NCBI GenBank assembly: GCA_903866915.1
Contig: CAIPPO010000079.1
Location: 1 to 50,305, forward strand
Direction of reading: 5' to 3'
Length of the DNA stretch: 50,305 nucleotides
Origin: an uncultured Mucilaginibacter sp.
Lineage (GTDB): Bacteria; Bacteroidota; Bacteroidia; Sphingobacteriales; Sphingobacteriaceae
In this document: piece by piece, positions 35,249-44,487 of the stretch
Layout: each line of letters begins with the position of its first letter
How positions within the stretch are numbered: the first letter of the stretch is position 1
Notes under the pieces: model-generated
What the model was told of the DNA's origin: nothing
What the model saw: the letters and a program-made list of their open reading frames with translations, nothing else
The model's database searches: none
Translations under genes and position numbers: made by a program

Positions 35249-35279
35249 ATAACTGACTATAGTTCGATTGATTAAGAGT

Positions 35280-35310
35280 AAGAGCTGCCTGACATGTGCA
35301 GCTCTTTTTT
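35280..35310 (+). terminator. Rho-independent terminator after the carbonic-anhydrase-like gene
   Basis: AAGAGCTGC pairs with GCAGCTCTT over nine bases around a nine-base loop, followed by a run of T. It closes the plus-strand SDR, dioxygenase and carbonic-anhydrase-like region and faces the end of the minus-strand cytochrome cluster. Confidence 0.85.
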
Positions 35311-35370
35311 ATGCAACCCATTGATAAATTCCCGAAACATCCCATAAGAACTTTGTCAGATCAGCCCGGT

Positions 35371-37530
35371 CTAATTCACCAATACTTCATCAATAAAAAC
35401 CCACGAAGGTTTACCTTTCGCCGGGTGCCAGGATGGGAGCTTGTAAATAGGTTTGGCTATTACTTTGATGCAACTGATTGCCGAGTTTAGGTTGAGTTTA
35501 AAATTCATAGCAAGCGCTAAATTCGGATCCTCTTTTTTCTGCGTCGCTGTTTTTAAAACACTGCTAAGGCGCAAATGCCCTTGATCGGGGCCAACCCAAA
35601 CTTCTATTTCAGAAGGTAAAAATATCTGGCTTGGTATTATTTTAAGACAATTAACAGTCAATTCTGAAGGCTTTACAGGTTGTTTAAAGAACAACATAAA
35701 TTCCATATCCTGTTGTGTGCCCAGCCACTTGTTGTTGCCAAAAATAGTTCCGCCAAGCTCTCCGTCTATGATCGTCCTTGCACCATCACCCTGGTACTTT
35801 TCGTTCACCGGTTTGAGCAAGGCCACGCTGTCGGGCCAATAGGTATTTTTGAAAAAGGAAGTACTAACCACATCGCTGCCATACCAACCTGCTTTAAATG
35901 CTTTTGCTTTAACCGTTGTATTGCTATTGACCATAATTCCAGGCTTATATAACAGCGATTTGGTGCTATCAGGATCACTTCCATCAGTAGTATAACGGAT
36001 ATCAACTCCCTTAATAGGGCTTGTTATATTAAGTTCAACAGGCGCCCTAAAAACAAATGCGGTGTTTTTTACCTGCGGCGGCACCAGCTTCATGGGCTTG
36101 CCACTATCCTTATAGCCCCTGATAAATTGTACGTTTTTATTCGCCGATTGTAAATTTGAAATCTGACTGTCGTTAAGGCCGGTATTCCAGACAAAAACCA
36201 GTTTAAGGCTTTTAAAAGAATGTAATTGATCAAATGCCTCCGGCCTAAGTCTTGTTCCAGCCAGCGAAATTGAACGGAGGTATTTCAAAGTACTAAGCGT
36301 ATTCAGGTTATTTCCGGAAATATCGCTACCATCAAGGTTAAGTATTCTCAAATTTTCAAATTGTGCGATCGTTTTCAGCTCCGCATCTTTTACCGGCATT
36401 TTATCCAGATTAAGCGATATCACTTGCTTTTTGATAGCGGACAGTTCTTCAAGTGCTTTGGCAGTATAAACCGACCTGTTATAGAAATCCACTGCAAGCG
36501 CAGGTGAGCCCGAAGCAACCTGGTTAATTACCCGGTAATTGTTATTCAGTTTTTGGATAGTTTTTTCATCAGCAGCAGCAAAATCGAATTGTTCTTCTAC
36601 AGAATCAGCTGATTTCAAAAAAGGAACCGAGGCAATTCTTAGCGAATCAGTAGCAGGCAATGCCAACACTTTCAGGTTGAAACCAGCGTTTTCCTTTACC
36701 CATTGATAAATAACCGCCTGCTCAGCCGGCGATAATTGTGGCTTCCCTGTTGGAGGCATATGCTTTTTATCATCTTCCTGTAAATGGATACGCTGTAATA
36801 GCAAGCTGATCTGCGGCTGACCTGGCACAATTATTTTGCCGTCTTTACCCCCTTTTAGTATTGCTTTTTCTTCTGTTAACATGAAACCGCCTTTCATCTT
36901 GTCTGAATTATGGCAGCTGATGCATTTATTCTCAAAAATTGGCTGTACCACATCGCGGTAAACCAGGGCCTTATCTATAGGTACAGTTGGTCCTTTAGCC
37001 TTTAAAACAGGTGCCAGTATAAAATCATCGCCATGGCTAAGATCGCCACCCAGATGACCACCAATAATTAAAAACAGCGCTAAAATAAAAGAAGCTTTTT
37101 GCGCCATTCCCCGATCGTACCACGCATCTTCACGAAAAACGTAGATGATGGTAGCCATAAAAACAATACCAACACCCAGCCACCGATGCCACTGCAGTTC
37201 GGTGCCACTATAGCCTGGCTCGCGCGATAGAAACAGTCCCATTACAGCAGTAAAAGCGGCAAGTAAGGCCCCACTTAACCATAATAGCGTTGCAAGGTCC
37301 TGGTAAATTTTTTCTTCTTTAAATGCCGGCCTGAAACGGAATATATCCATCAGTATAGCCAGCACTAACAATACGATAGGAAAATGAAGCAGCAAGGGGT
37401 GCATACGACCGATGGGCTGTAGCCATTTTGGGATAGCGAGGTGATCGCCGGCCAACAGCAGCACAACAACAAATATATTTAGCGCAAATAGGGTATTATC
37501 TGCAAAAGCTTTTTGCCTGCTTTTGATCAT
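35371..37530 (-). CDS. Multidomain membrane cytochrome: membrane domain, cytochrome c, LRR-like, chitobiase-like and discoidin-like parts
   Basis: The 719-aa protein opens with five hydrophobic helices (about 12-170) containing paired histidines (MHPLLLHF, QWHRWLG, GGHLGGDLSHG), a DUF2231-like membrane unit that might bind heme. Residues 195-280 are a Planctomycete-type cytochrome c domain with C203-x-x-C206-H207 and the late HMPPTGKPQLSPAE methionine. Residues about 340-470 are leucine-rich (LEELSAIKK, LRILNLDGSDIS). Then a chitobiase-like Ig fold (DIRYTTDGSDPDS, about 505-565) and a discoidin-like C-terminus (about 580-719). It is the last gene of a four-gene set and abuts the propeller gene with no spacing. 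It could pass electrons or bind carbohydrate at the cell surface; function is inferred. Confidence 0.7.
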   Translation of the reverse strand: MIKSRQKAFADNTLFALNIFVVVLLLAGDHLAIPKWLQPIGRMHPLLLHFPIVLLVLAILMDIFRFRPAFKEEKIYQDLATLLWLSGALLAAFTAVMGLFLSREPGYSGTELQWHRWLGVGIVFMATIIYVFREDAWYDRGMAQKASFILALFLIIGGHLGGDLSHGDDFILAPVLKAKGPTVPIDKALVYRDVVQPIFENKCISCHNSDKMKGGFMLTEEKAILKGGKDGKIIVPGQPQISLLLQRIHLQEDDKKHMPPTGKPQLSPAEQAVIYQWVKENAGFNLKVLALPATDSLRIASVPFLKSADSVEEQFDFAAADEKTIQKLNNNYRVINQVASGSPALAVDFYNRSVYTAKALEELSAIKKQVISLNLDKMPVKDAELKTIAQFENLRILNLDGSDISGNNLNTLSTLKYLRSISLAGTRLRPEAFDQLHSFKSLKLVFVWNTGLNDSQISNLQSANKNVQFIRGYKDSGKPMKLVPPQVKNTAFVFRAPVELNITSPIKGVDIRYTTDGSDPDSTKSLLYKPGIMVNSNTTVKAKAFKAGWYGSDVVSTSFFKNTYWPDSVALLKPVNEKYQGDGARTIIDGELGGTIFGNNKWLGTQQDMEFMLFFKQPVKPSELTVNCLKIIPSQIFLPSEIEVWVGPDQGHLRLSSVLKTATQKKEDPNLALAMNFKLNLNSAISCIKVIAKPIYKLPSWHPAKGKPSWVFIDEVLVN

Positions 37531-38556
37531 TTATACACGTGTAAATTTATAGGGGTACACCTTTCCTGAGGCCCATTGCGCAACGTACAGATTCTCGTCG
37601 TTATCGACCAAAACGTCGTGCGGGTTCAGGAATATTTTCTCGGCTTGTGACATGGGTTGTAAAATGCCATCCTTGTAAACCGGTTCGGTACCACCTATGT
37701 TAGAAACTACTTTATTGTTCTTATCTAAAATGGTTGTAAAACCTGAATTTGCACTGTCGAGGTTAGGAGATCGTAAAACTGCGGCATATAAATGATCGCC
37801 TTTGATTACCGGACGGCAAACACAAGCTCCGGGCAGTTTGATCACTTCCAGCAATTTGCCTTCCATACTGAATCGCTTAAAACAGTTACGGGTGCGGTCG
37901 GTCACCAATAAGGTAGGCACCGGGTTTCGCCTGTCTATCACAATGCCGTGGCAGTTGTCCAGGTGTTCGTCACCATCACCGCGTCCGCCAAAGAAATTAA
38001 GCAGTTTGCCATTTTTATCATAATGGGTAATATACTGAGCGCCATAACCATCGGCTATAAAAAAGTCGCCGTTAGTGTCTACGGTTGTTTCGGTCGGTAC
38101 AAATTCTTCTGCTTTTTTATATACTCCGGTTTCCAGCGGCACATCAATCGTCATCAGCAACTTACCGTCGATAGTTGTTTTATATACCTGGTGTTTTACG
38201 GTATCGGTAATAAACAATACTTCGGTCCCGTTTTCATTAAACAATGTTAAGCCATGCGCACCCGGAAATTCGTGCCCCCAGGTATCCAGCAACTTACCCG
38301 ATTTATTATAGACGAGCACATTATTTTTCGTCTCGTTGGTCAGCAAGAGTATCCGTCCTTTTTTATCCTGCACCATTTCGTGACAGTCATTTACCGGATT
38401 ACGCATCGGATCGGCTTTACTCCATTTGTTGTTCATGCGAAAACGCATGTTACCATGGCCGTAAATTGGGCCCTTATCTTTTGCAAACAGATCCCTGGCA
38501 ATAAAAAAGCTTGCTGAAACCAGCGCACTTTGCTTTATAAAACTCCGTCTTTCCAT
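37531..38556 (-). CDS. Exported NHL/six-bladed beta-propeller protein
   Basis: A 341-aa protein with a twin-arginine-like leader (MERRSFIKQSALVSASFF). The body consists of repeated blades such as GHEFPGAHGLTLF, FFIADGYGAQYITHYD, HGIVIDRRNPVPTLLVTDR and NPHDVLVDNDENLYVAQW, the pattern of NHL-repeat propellers of the peptidylglycine-lyase/SMP-30 type. No catalytic zinc set could be confirmed. It lies between the DUF1501 gene and the cytochrome gene in a closely spaced operon and was probably acquired or kept as part of that set. Confidence 0.78.
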   Translation of the reverse strand: MERRSFIKQSALVSASFFIARDLFAKDKGPIYGHGNMRFRMNNKWSKADPMRNPVNDCHEMVQDKKGRILLLTNETKNNVLVYNKSGKLLDTWGHEFPGAHGLTLFNENGTEVLFITDTVKHQVYKTTIDGKLLMTIDVPLETGVYKKAEEFVPTETTVDTNGDFFIADGYGAQYITHYDKNGKLLNFFGGRGDGDEHLDNCHGIVIDRRNPVPTLLVTDRTRNCFKRFSMEGKLLEVIKLPGACVCRPVIKGDHLYAAVLRSPNLDSANSGFTTILDKNNKVVSNIGGTEPVYKDGILQPMSQAEKIFLNPHDVLVDNDENLYVAQWASGKVYPYKFTRV

Positions 38557-38568
38557 TTTGTTGATTAT

Positions 38569-40026
38569 TTAGGAAATAATACCTTTTATTACATTGCCTG
38601 CAACGTCGGTCAGCCGATACCTTCGCCCAAGGCTTTTGAAAGTTAGTTTGGTGTGATCGATCCCTAACTGATTCAAAACCGTGGCATGGAAATCATGCAC
38701 ATGAACCGGATCGCGCGCAATGTTATAGCCAAATTCGTCAGTCTCGCCATAAACCATACCCGGTGTTATGCCACCACCTGCCATCCAGATAGAAAAACAA
38801 CGCGGATGATGGTCGCGGCCATAATTTGCTTTTTCAAGTTTACCCTGGCTATAATTGGTTCGCCCAAACTCGCCTCCCCATATCACCAGAGTCTCGTCCA
38901 ATAAACCGCGCTGCTTCAAATCAGTAACTAACGCTGCCGATGCCTGGTCAACATCTTTTGCCTGGCCGGCCATTTCCATAGGCAGGTTACTATGCTGGTC
39001 CCAGCCTTGGTGGTATAGCTGCACAAATCTTACGCCATTTTCCGAAAGCTTTCTTGCCAGCAAGCAATTGGCAGCATAGGTTCCGGGAACCAAACAATCC
39101 GGGCCGTAAAGTTTCACAATATCATCCGGTTCCCTGGAAACGTCCATGATATCTGGAACAGCAGTTTGCATGCGATAGGCCATTTCATACTGCTGCACTT
39201 TAGTTGCTATCTCCGGATCATGAAATTGGTTCGCTGAAAGATCGTTCAGCTCAGCCAATTTATCGAGCATTTTACGGCGTTCCTGCCGGTTAAGGCCATC
39301 GGGGTCATTGAGATAAAGCACAGGATTCTCACTGCTGCTAAACAGCACACCCTGATGGATAGAGTCCAAAAAACCGTTGCTCCAAAGTTTGGAGTAAACT
39401 CCCTGTCCGTTGCCTTTTCCCTTGGATAAAAGCACGGTAAAGGCAGGCAGGTTTTTATTCTCACTTCCCAACCCATAACTCACCCACGAGCCCATACTGG
39501 GACGATTGCCTTGCTGCGCACCGGTTTGAAAGAAAGTTAGCGCCGGATCGTGGTTGATAGCTTCGGTATAAATGGTTTTAACGATGCAAATATCATCAGC
39601 TATGCTTCCAATATGCGGGAAAAGATCACTAACCCAGGCACCCGATCGTCCATATTGCTTGAAGTCATAATAAGAGCCAGCCAGTGGAAACGATTTCTGC
39701 TGAGCGGTCATTCCAGTCAGTATCTGACCTCCGCGAACTGAGGCCGGCAATTCCTGACCCATCATTTCGCGTAGCTTTGGTTTATAATCAAATGATTCCA
39801 GTTGCGAGGGGGCACCATCCTGGAACAAATAGATCACCCTTTTAGCTTTTGGAGCAAAATTGGGTATGCCCGGAATAAAGTCGGCACCGCTTTCCCCCGC
39901 CAGACCCGAAAACAGATCAGGAATAAGTAGCGAACCAAGAGCCGCACTCCCTATCCCGAGGCTAAGCCGGGACAAAAATTTGCGCCTGTTAATACTGAGG
40001 CCATGCTCTAAGAATTCTTTTTCCAT
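38569..40026 (-). CDS. DUF1501 family exported protein
   Basis: A 485-aa protein with a Tat signal (SINRRKFLSRLSLGIGSAAL). The DUF1501 family is an alkaline-phosphatase-superfamily-like group; visible family segments are AKRVIYLFQDGAPSQLESFDYKP, FQTGAQQGNRPSMGSWVSYGLG, RFVQLYHQGWDQHSNLP and WGGEFGRTNYSQG with likely metal-binding Asp and His residues. DUF1501 genes are nearly always beside DUF1549/DUF1553 genes, as here (gap of four bases). The reaction is not established, though sulfatase or phosphatase relatives are suspected. Confidence 0.88.
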   Translation of the reverse strand: MEKEFLEHGLSINRRKFLSRLSLGIGSAALGSLLIPDLFSGLAGESGADFIPGIPNFAPKAKRVIYLFQDGAPSQLESFDYKPKLREMMGQELPASVRGGQILTGMTAQQKSFPLAGSYYDFKQYGRSGAWVSDLFPHIGSIADDICIVKTIYTEAINHDPALTFFQTGAQQGNRPSMGSWVSYGLGSENKNLPAFTVLLSKGKGNGQGVYSKLWSNGFLDSIHQGVLFSSSENPVLYLNDPDGLNRQERRKMLDKLAELNDLSANQFHDPEIATKVQQYEMAYRMQTAVPDIMDVSREPDDIVKLYGPDCLVPGTYAANCLLARKLSENGVRFVQLYHQGWDQHSNLPMEMAGQAKDVDQASAALVTDLKQRGLLDETLVIWGGEFGRTNYSQGKLEKANYGRDHHPRCFSIWMAGGGITPGMVYGETDEFGYNIARDPVHVHDFHATVLNQLGIDHTKLTFKSLGRRYRLTDVAGNVIKGIIS

Positions 40027-40030
40027 GCCA

Positions 40031-42352
40031 TCAGGTTTTGGTAATAGCTTCTTCTAAGTTATAAATCGTATCGATTACTTTCATCATAGCAGCCAGTGTA
40101 ATTTTATCAAGGTTTCCTGGTATTGGCGATTCTCCTACATGAAGCAGTTTCCCGGCTTCTGCGGGATGTATCGTATTTAACTGTTCGGCATAATAGCCAT
40201 TTAAAATAGTCATTTCTTTTGCCATCGGTTTGCGGCAAATGATTCGGCGGAATGCTTCAGCTATTTTTTCCTGAGATGAATTATTTTCCTGTAAAACCTT
40301 TGCAGCAAGTACGCGGGCCGACTCCAGCATGGTGGGGTCGTTCAACATTTCCAATGCCTGTAGCGGCGTGTTGGTCCGAAGCCTTTGTACCTCGCACTGG
40401 TCGCGATTGCTTGCATCAAAAATGGCCATTTCTACGGGCGGCGATGTCCTTTTGATCAACGTATACATACCACGCCTGTATAAGTTAGAACCGTGTACCT
40501 GGCGGTAACTTGCTAATTGCCCACGTCCCGAAGTAGTACTTTCCCAAAGCCCGGGCGGCTGGTAGGGGTTAACGCTCGGCCCACCTATAGATTTATTAAG
40601 CAACCCACTGCTTGAAAGTACCATATCTCTTATGAATTCAGCCGGCAGGCGATTGCGAGGACCCCGGGCCACCAGCATATTGTCAGGGTCATTCTTTAAC
40701 TTTTCCGGATCAATTACGGCCGATTGCCTGTAGGTTGCTGACATCACAATCTGCTTGACAAGGCGCTTAACATTCCAGCCATGCGTCCTGAAATCAACAG
40801 CCAACCAATCGAGCAATGCCGGATTAGAAGGCAATTCGCCCTGCATGCCAAAATCACCCAGGGTTTTAACAATACCCCTGCCAAAAAACTCCTCCCATAG
40901 CTGGTTCACATAAACCCGCGCTGTCAATGGGTTTTGATCATCAAAAAGCCAATTAGCCAGACCTAAACGATTTCTTGGAAATTTTGCATCAAATTTTAAT
41001 ATAGCTGAAGGCGTGGCCGGGAATACTTCCGCGCCATGCGAATCGTAATTACCACGTTTCAGGATATAGGTTTTACGATACACTTCACTATCACCCATAA
41101 CAGACACAATGAGCTTGCCGGTATCTTGTTTATTGATAAATTTTAGCAACCCTTTTACATCATCATTGCTGATCTGCATCATTGGCCGCTTGGCATAAGT
41201 TTCGGGGCCGCCAACTGTTGATTGAATGCCGGGTTCCTTAACACTATTAAAAAAGGAGAATATCTGGTAATAGTCTTTCTGGCTCAGCGGATCATACTTG
41301 TGGTCGTGGCAATGCGCACATTCCAGGGTCATACCTAATAATGCTTTACCAAAAGTGTTGGTACGATCAGTTACATAAGCAACCCTGTATTCCTCATCTA
41401 TCACCCCACCTTCTTCTGTAATTTTATGATTGCGATTAAAGCCGGTGGCCAATAGCTGTTCCTGGGTATGCCCGGGTATCTGGTCGCCTGCCAGCTGCCA
41501 GGTAATAAAGTCTTTGTAAGGGAGGTTTTCATTGTAAGCGTGTATAACCCAATCGCGCCATGGCCATTGGGTACGATAATTATCATCCTGGTACCCGTGC
41601 GAGTCAGCATACCGGGCGATATCGAGCCAGTGCAGGGCCATTTTTTCGCCATACTGCGGACGGGCTATCAGTTCGTCTACAACTTTTTCGTATGCACCGG
41701 GACTATTATCCGCCAGGAACTTATCCATCAACCTGATATCAGGAGGTAAGCCATTCAGATCGAAACTCAGGCGTTTCAACAACCGCTCTTTATCCGCTTC
41801 AGGGTTGGGTTCAAAACCCTTTTGCTCTTGTTTGAAACGCACAAAATAGTCGATCTCGTTTTTGGGCCATGCTTTGTCATCAACTTCCGGGACAGTCGGC
41901 AATTTAGGCGGGATAAAAGCCCAGTGCTTTTCATATCGGGCACCTTGCTTTATCCATTTTTTAATCAGTGTAACCTCGTAAGCACTCAATCGCTTCAAAT
42001 GAGACGTTGGGGTAGGCATAAGCTGGTCTGAATCAACTGAGGTGATCCTGCGATACAGTTCAGAAGCTTCCGGATCGCCCGGAACAACAGCATGAGCAGA
42101 GGGCTCGTCTTTTAGTGCCGCGAAGGCCCCTTCAGGTAAATCAAGGCGAAGATCGGCTTTGCGTTTGTTGGCGTCAGGGCCATGGCATTTAAAACATTTA
42201 TCTGAGAGTATGGGCCTGATGTTAAAATTGTAGCTAACCACATCAGGAATATCCTCGGCAGCTACCGATTTTTCATTTGAACGATGGCAGGAAACAATTC
42301 CTACTGCAAAGCCAGCAATAAAAAATAATGCATAAAGTTCCTTTAGACGCAT
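40031..42352 (-). CDS. DUF1549/DUF1553 protein with Planctomycete-type cytochrome c domain, lipoprotein
   Basis: The 773-aa protein starts with a lipoprotein signal (lipobox GIVSC, Cys22). Residues about 45-120 are a PSCyt1 cytochrome c domain with C53-x-x-C56-H57 and a distal LMPTPTSHLKRLS methionine. Then comes the PSCyt2/DUF1549 region (WPKNEIDYFVRFKQEQKG, RLLKRLSFDLNGLPP) with the HCHDHKYDPLSQKDYY cluster, and DUF1553 (about 480-750; NPLTARVYVNQLWEEFFGRG, RMRTNTPLQALEMLND-like end). It is the first gene of the four-gene set and would be anchored at the outer or inner membrane. The family is abundant in Planctomycetes; the substrate is unknown. Confidence 0.88.
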   Translation of the reverse strand: MRLKELYALFFIAGFAVGIVSCHRSNEKSVAAEDIPDVVSYNFNIRPILSDKCFKCHGPDANKRKADLRLDLPEGAFAALKDEPSAHAVVPGDPEASELYRRITSVDSDQLMPTPTSHLKRLSAYEVTLIKKWIKQGARYEKHWAFIPPKLPTVPEVDDKAWPKNEIDYFVRFKQEQKGFEPNPEADKERLLKRLSFDLNGLPPDIRLMDKFLADNSPGAYEKVVDELIARPQYGEKMALHWLDIARYADSHGYQDDNYRTQWPWRDWVIHAYNENLPYKDFITWQLAGDQIPGHTQEQLLATGFNRNHKITEEGGVIDEEYRVAYVTDRTNTFGKALLGMTLECAHCHDHKYDPLSQKDYYQIFSFFNSVKEPGIQSTVGGPETYAKRPMMQISNDDVKGLLKFINKQDTGKLIVSVMGDSEVYRKTYILKRGNYDSHGAEVFPATPSAILKFDAKFPRNRLGLANWLFDDQNPLTARVYVNQLWEEFFGRGIVKTLGDFGMQGELPSNPALLDWLAVDFRTHGWNVKRLVKQIVMSATYRQSAVIDPEKLKNDPDNMLVARGPRNRLPAEFIRDMVLSSSGLLNKSIGGPSVNPYQPPGLWESTTSGRGQLASYRQVHGSNLYRRGMYTLIKRTSPPVEMAIFDASNRDQCEVQRLRTNTPLQALEMLNDPTMLESARVLAAKVLQENNSSQEKIAEAFRRIICRKPMAKEMTILNGYYAEQLNTIHPAEAGKLLHVGESPIPGNLDKITLAAMMKVIDTIYNLEEAITKT

Positions 42353-42658
42353 TCCAATATATAGTTAACCTGATTTTATAATTGAGGAAATCTAATGTAG
42401 GAATTTGTTGGGGTAATTTAAAATTGTTATGATTCGAACAATTTTTTCGCCACAGTTGTCGGCTTTAGATCGATTTCTTATTTCGGAATATTTTAACAGT
42501 CAGCTCAATACCACGGAAAATAAAAATCTGATATTTTAAATTACAAAAAGGGCCATACAAAGAAATTATCAGAAAACCGGCCTAATATTTTAAGGTTAAA
42601 CAAGAGGCATTTAACCGCCCATACCAATTGGTTTAAGTCGAAAAATTAAAACCGACTT
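42353..42658. other. 306-base intergenic region with two AT-rich hairpins
   Basis: No gene is seen. AAAATTGTT pairs with AACAATTTT around an eight-base loop at 42420-42445 and is followed by two further T and CG, a weak terminator-like hairpin. At 42630-42665 GGTTTAAGTCG pairs with CGACTT-TT-AAACC (two-base bulge), overlapping the tatD stop codon. The promoter of the upstream-facing DUF1553 operon should lie here but no TAnnTTTG match at a suitable position was found. Confidence 0.4.
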
Positions 42659-43426
42659 TTAAACCCCAAAAATCACGCGCGAATTCTCAGTAGTAATCTC
42701 TGCGACTTTTTCTATCGGCAGGTGATGCAAATCAGCAACCTTCCCGGCGATATAAGTTAAATAAGCGCTTTCGTTAGGTTTTCCGCGGAAAGGCACCGGC
42801 GTCAGGTAAGGCGAATCGGTTTCCAGAACGATATGCTTTAGTTCGATCTGTTCAACTACCTTATCCAAACCTGAGTTTTTATAGGTAACAACACCGCCGA
42901 TACCAAGGTAGAAACCAAGTTCAATTAATTTATTTGCCTGATCAAGATTACCAGTGAAACAATGAAGTATTCCACGCAAATTCTGATCATGAACTTCTTG
43001 CAACACGGCATAAACTTCATCAAATGAATTACGGCAGTGAATCACAATAGGCAAATTAAGCTCTTTTGCCCAGGCTATCTGAATCTTAAAGGCTTCAATC
43101 TGGATATCGAGTGTGGTTTTATCCCAGTAAAGATCGATACCGATCTCGCCGATAGCATATATTTTATTGAAGGGTATTGCAGCTTCAATCAGCTTAAGTT
43201 CTTCCAGCCAGTTCTCTTTAACATCACAGGGATGCAGTCCCAGCATTGCAAAGCAATTTTCAGGATAATTGGCTACCAGATCGAATACCATAGACATCGA
43301 CTTTGAATCAACATTCGGCAAAAACAATCTGGTTACGCCATTGTCAAAGCAACGTTGCATTTGGTGTGACCGCAATTGAAGGTCAGTCTGGTAATATTGA
43401 TGGGTATGTGTATCTGTTAGAACCAT
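42659..43426 (-). CDS. tatD: TatD family metal-dependent hydrolase
   Basis: A TIM-barrel metal hydrolase (DNase/exonuclease of the TatD group). It begins MVLTDTHTH with the H-x-H pair at residues 7 and 9, followed by AIGEIGIDLYWDK (metal-binding Glu), IVIHCRNSF, ILHCFTGNLDQA and VLETDSPYLTPVP with the terminal Asp. The start was placed at this Met because the longer frame would begin inside a terminator hairpin of the upstream FKBP gene. Length (255 aa) is normal. Confidence 0.93.
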   Translation of the reverse strand: MVLTDTHTHQYYQTDLQLRSHQMQRCFDNGVTRLFLPNVDSKSMSMVFDLVANYPENCFAMLGLHPCDVKENWLEELKLIEAAIPFNKIYAIGEIGIDLYWDKTTLDIQIEAFKIQIAWAKELNLPIVIHCRNSFDEVYAVLQEVHDQNLRGILHCFTGNLDQANKLIELGFYLGIGGVVTYKNSGLDKVVEQIELKHIVLETDSPYLTPVPFRGKPNESAYLTYIAGKVADLHHLPIEKVAEITTENSRVIFGV

Positions 43427-43431
43427 GGCGC

Positions 43432-43462
43432 AAAAATAAAAAGCCCCGGCATATGCGGGGCT
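43432..43462 (-). terminator. Rho-independent terminator after the first FKBP gene
   Basis: On the minus strand AGCCCCG pairs with CGGGGCT around a seven-base loop, followed by TTTTTATTTTT. It lies between the FKBP stop codon and the tatD start, so it supports the shorter tatD start. Confidence 0.85.
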
Positions 43463-43468
43463 CTTCAA

Positions 43469-44440
43469 TCAGCTTTTGTTTGTCGCTGTGCTATGTTTTT
43501 TTGCAATCGGCTTTTTCGCAGTACGATTAATTGGCGGTGCCGGGTGCTTTATGGGATGCACGTCTTTCATTTCCACATCAAAAACCAAAGTTGAATAGGG
43601 TGGAATATCACCCGATCCCTGATCGGCATATGCCAGGTTAGACGGAATAATAAAAGTTGCTTTGGCACCAATTGCTAATAACAGCAACCCTTCATCCCAA
43701 CCCTGAATCACTTTAGCTTTACCAACTACAAATTTCAAAGGTTCATAGGGGCGGCCTTGCTGGTAAGTACCAGCTTTCTCGGCTTCGGCTTTTATACTTG
43801 TGTCAAACAACTGGCCATTAAGTAATCTACCTGCATAATCAACCAGCACTGTGTCTCCTGGCAGTGGTTTATATTTAAGCGAAGGTTTTGTAATAATATA
43901 TTTCAGTCCGCTAGCGGTAGTTTTCAATACCAATTTTTTTTCGGCGATGTATTTTGTACGGGCCGATATCTCAGAGCTTCTTAAACTATCAATCACCTTA
44001 TTACGTTCGGCGATGGCATCGTCGAGCGACTGAACACGTTGTATTTTGATCAAACAAACCAGGTAGCTTCCTTTCTGAAAAAACGGAGGCCTGTCGGTTT
44101 CATGGCCTTTGAAAATCGAATCGGTTGACACCTTAACTAAGGCACTATCCTGGGCTGCAAGTAAAGGAAATACATCCATCAGGTCGGCCTGGTTTTGTGG
44201 GGCATGCACTTGTATTTTTACAGGCTGTCCCGAGGTATACGAACTTCCAAGGACAGAGTCCTTTTCTGTTTTCTGAACAATATCAAAAGTGATCACATCG
44301 TTCACTTTGATCTTGTTGCCCGGTTTGTTGGTCAGGTTTTTCACCAATACTCCTTCACCGGTTTTAGTAAACCCATCCTGAGCTTGTACCTGGCAAACTG
44401 CCGAAGTCAAAATTGCCGCTATAAAAAAAATTCTTTTCAT
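43469..44440 (-). CDS. Exported FKBP-type peptidyl-prolyl isomerase (double-domain)
   Basis: A 323-aa protein with a Sec signal (RIFFIAAILTSAVCQVQAQ). Residues about 35-145 are an FKBP-like fold that has lost active-site residues (KIKVNDVITFDIVQ). The coiled region that follows leads to a canonical FKBP domain at about 205-300 (PGDTVLVDYAGRLLNGQLFDTS, VIQGWDEGLLLLAIGAKATFIIPSNLAYAD). The C-terminus is Lys-rich. It assists folding of periplasmic or exported proteins. A similar gene (44.5-45.5 kb) lies directly upstream. Confidence 0.88.
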   Translation of the reverse strand: MKRIFFIAAILTSAVCQVQAQDGFTKTGEGVLVKNLTNKPGNKIKVNDVITFDIVQKTEKDSVLGSSYTSGQPVKIQVHAPQNQADLMDVFPLLAAQDSALVKVSTDSIFKGHETDRPPFFQKGSYLVCLIKIQRVQSLDDAIAERNKVIDSLRSSEISARTKYIAEKKLVLKTTASGLKYIITKPSLKYKPLPGDTVLVDYAGRLLNGQLFDTSIKAEAEKAGTYQQGRPYEPLKFVVGKAKVIQGWDEGLLLLAIGAKATFIIPSNLAYADQGSGDIPPYSTLVFDVEMKDVHPIKHPAPPINRTAKKPIAKKHSTATNKS

Positions 44441-44441
44441 A

Positions 44442-44476
44442 TTAAAACAAAAAGCCCACCCGGCTTTCCGGGGGGC
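44442..44476 (-). terminator. Rho-independent terminator between the two FKBP genes
   Basis: On the minus strand GCCCCCCGG pairs with CCGGG-T-GGGC (one bulged base) over nine pairs around a four-base loop, followed by TTTTTGTTTT. Its position separates the nrnA-FKBP pair from the second FKBP gene, so expression of the latter may depend on read-through or its own promoter. Confidence 0.75.
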
Positions 44477-44487
44477 GGATTGATCAA

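Noticed and set aside
42354..42361. TATATTGG on the minus strand as a -7 box of the DUF1553 operon
   Set aside because: It ends one base before the start codon, so transcription would begin inside the gene, and it has a mismatch in the TTTG part.
43427..43468. Longer start for tatD
   Set aside because: The extra codons lie in a terminator hairpin of the previous gene and do not resemble TatD.
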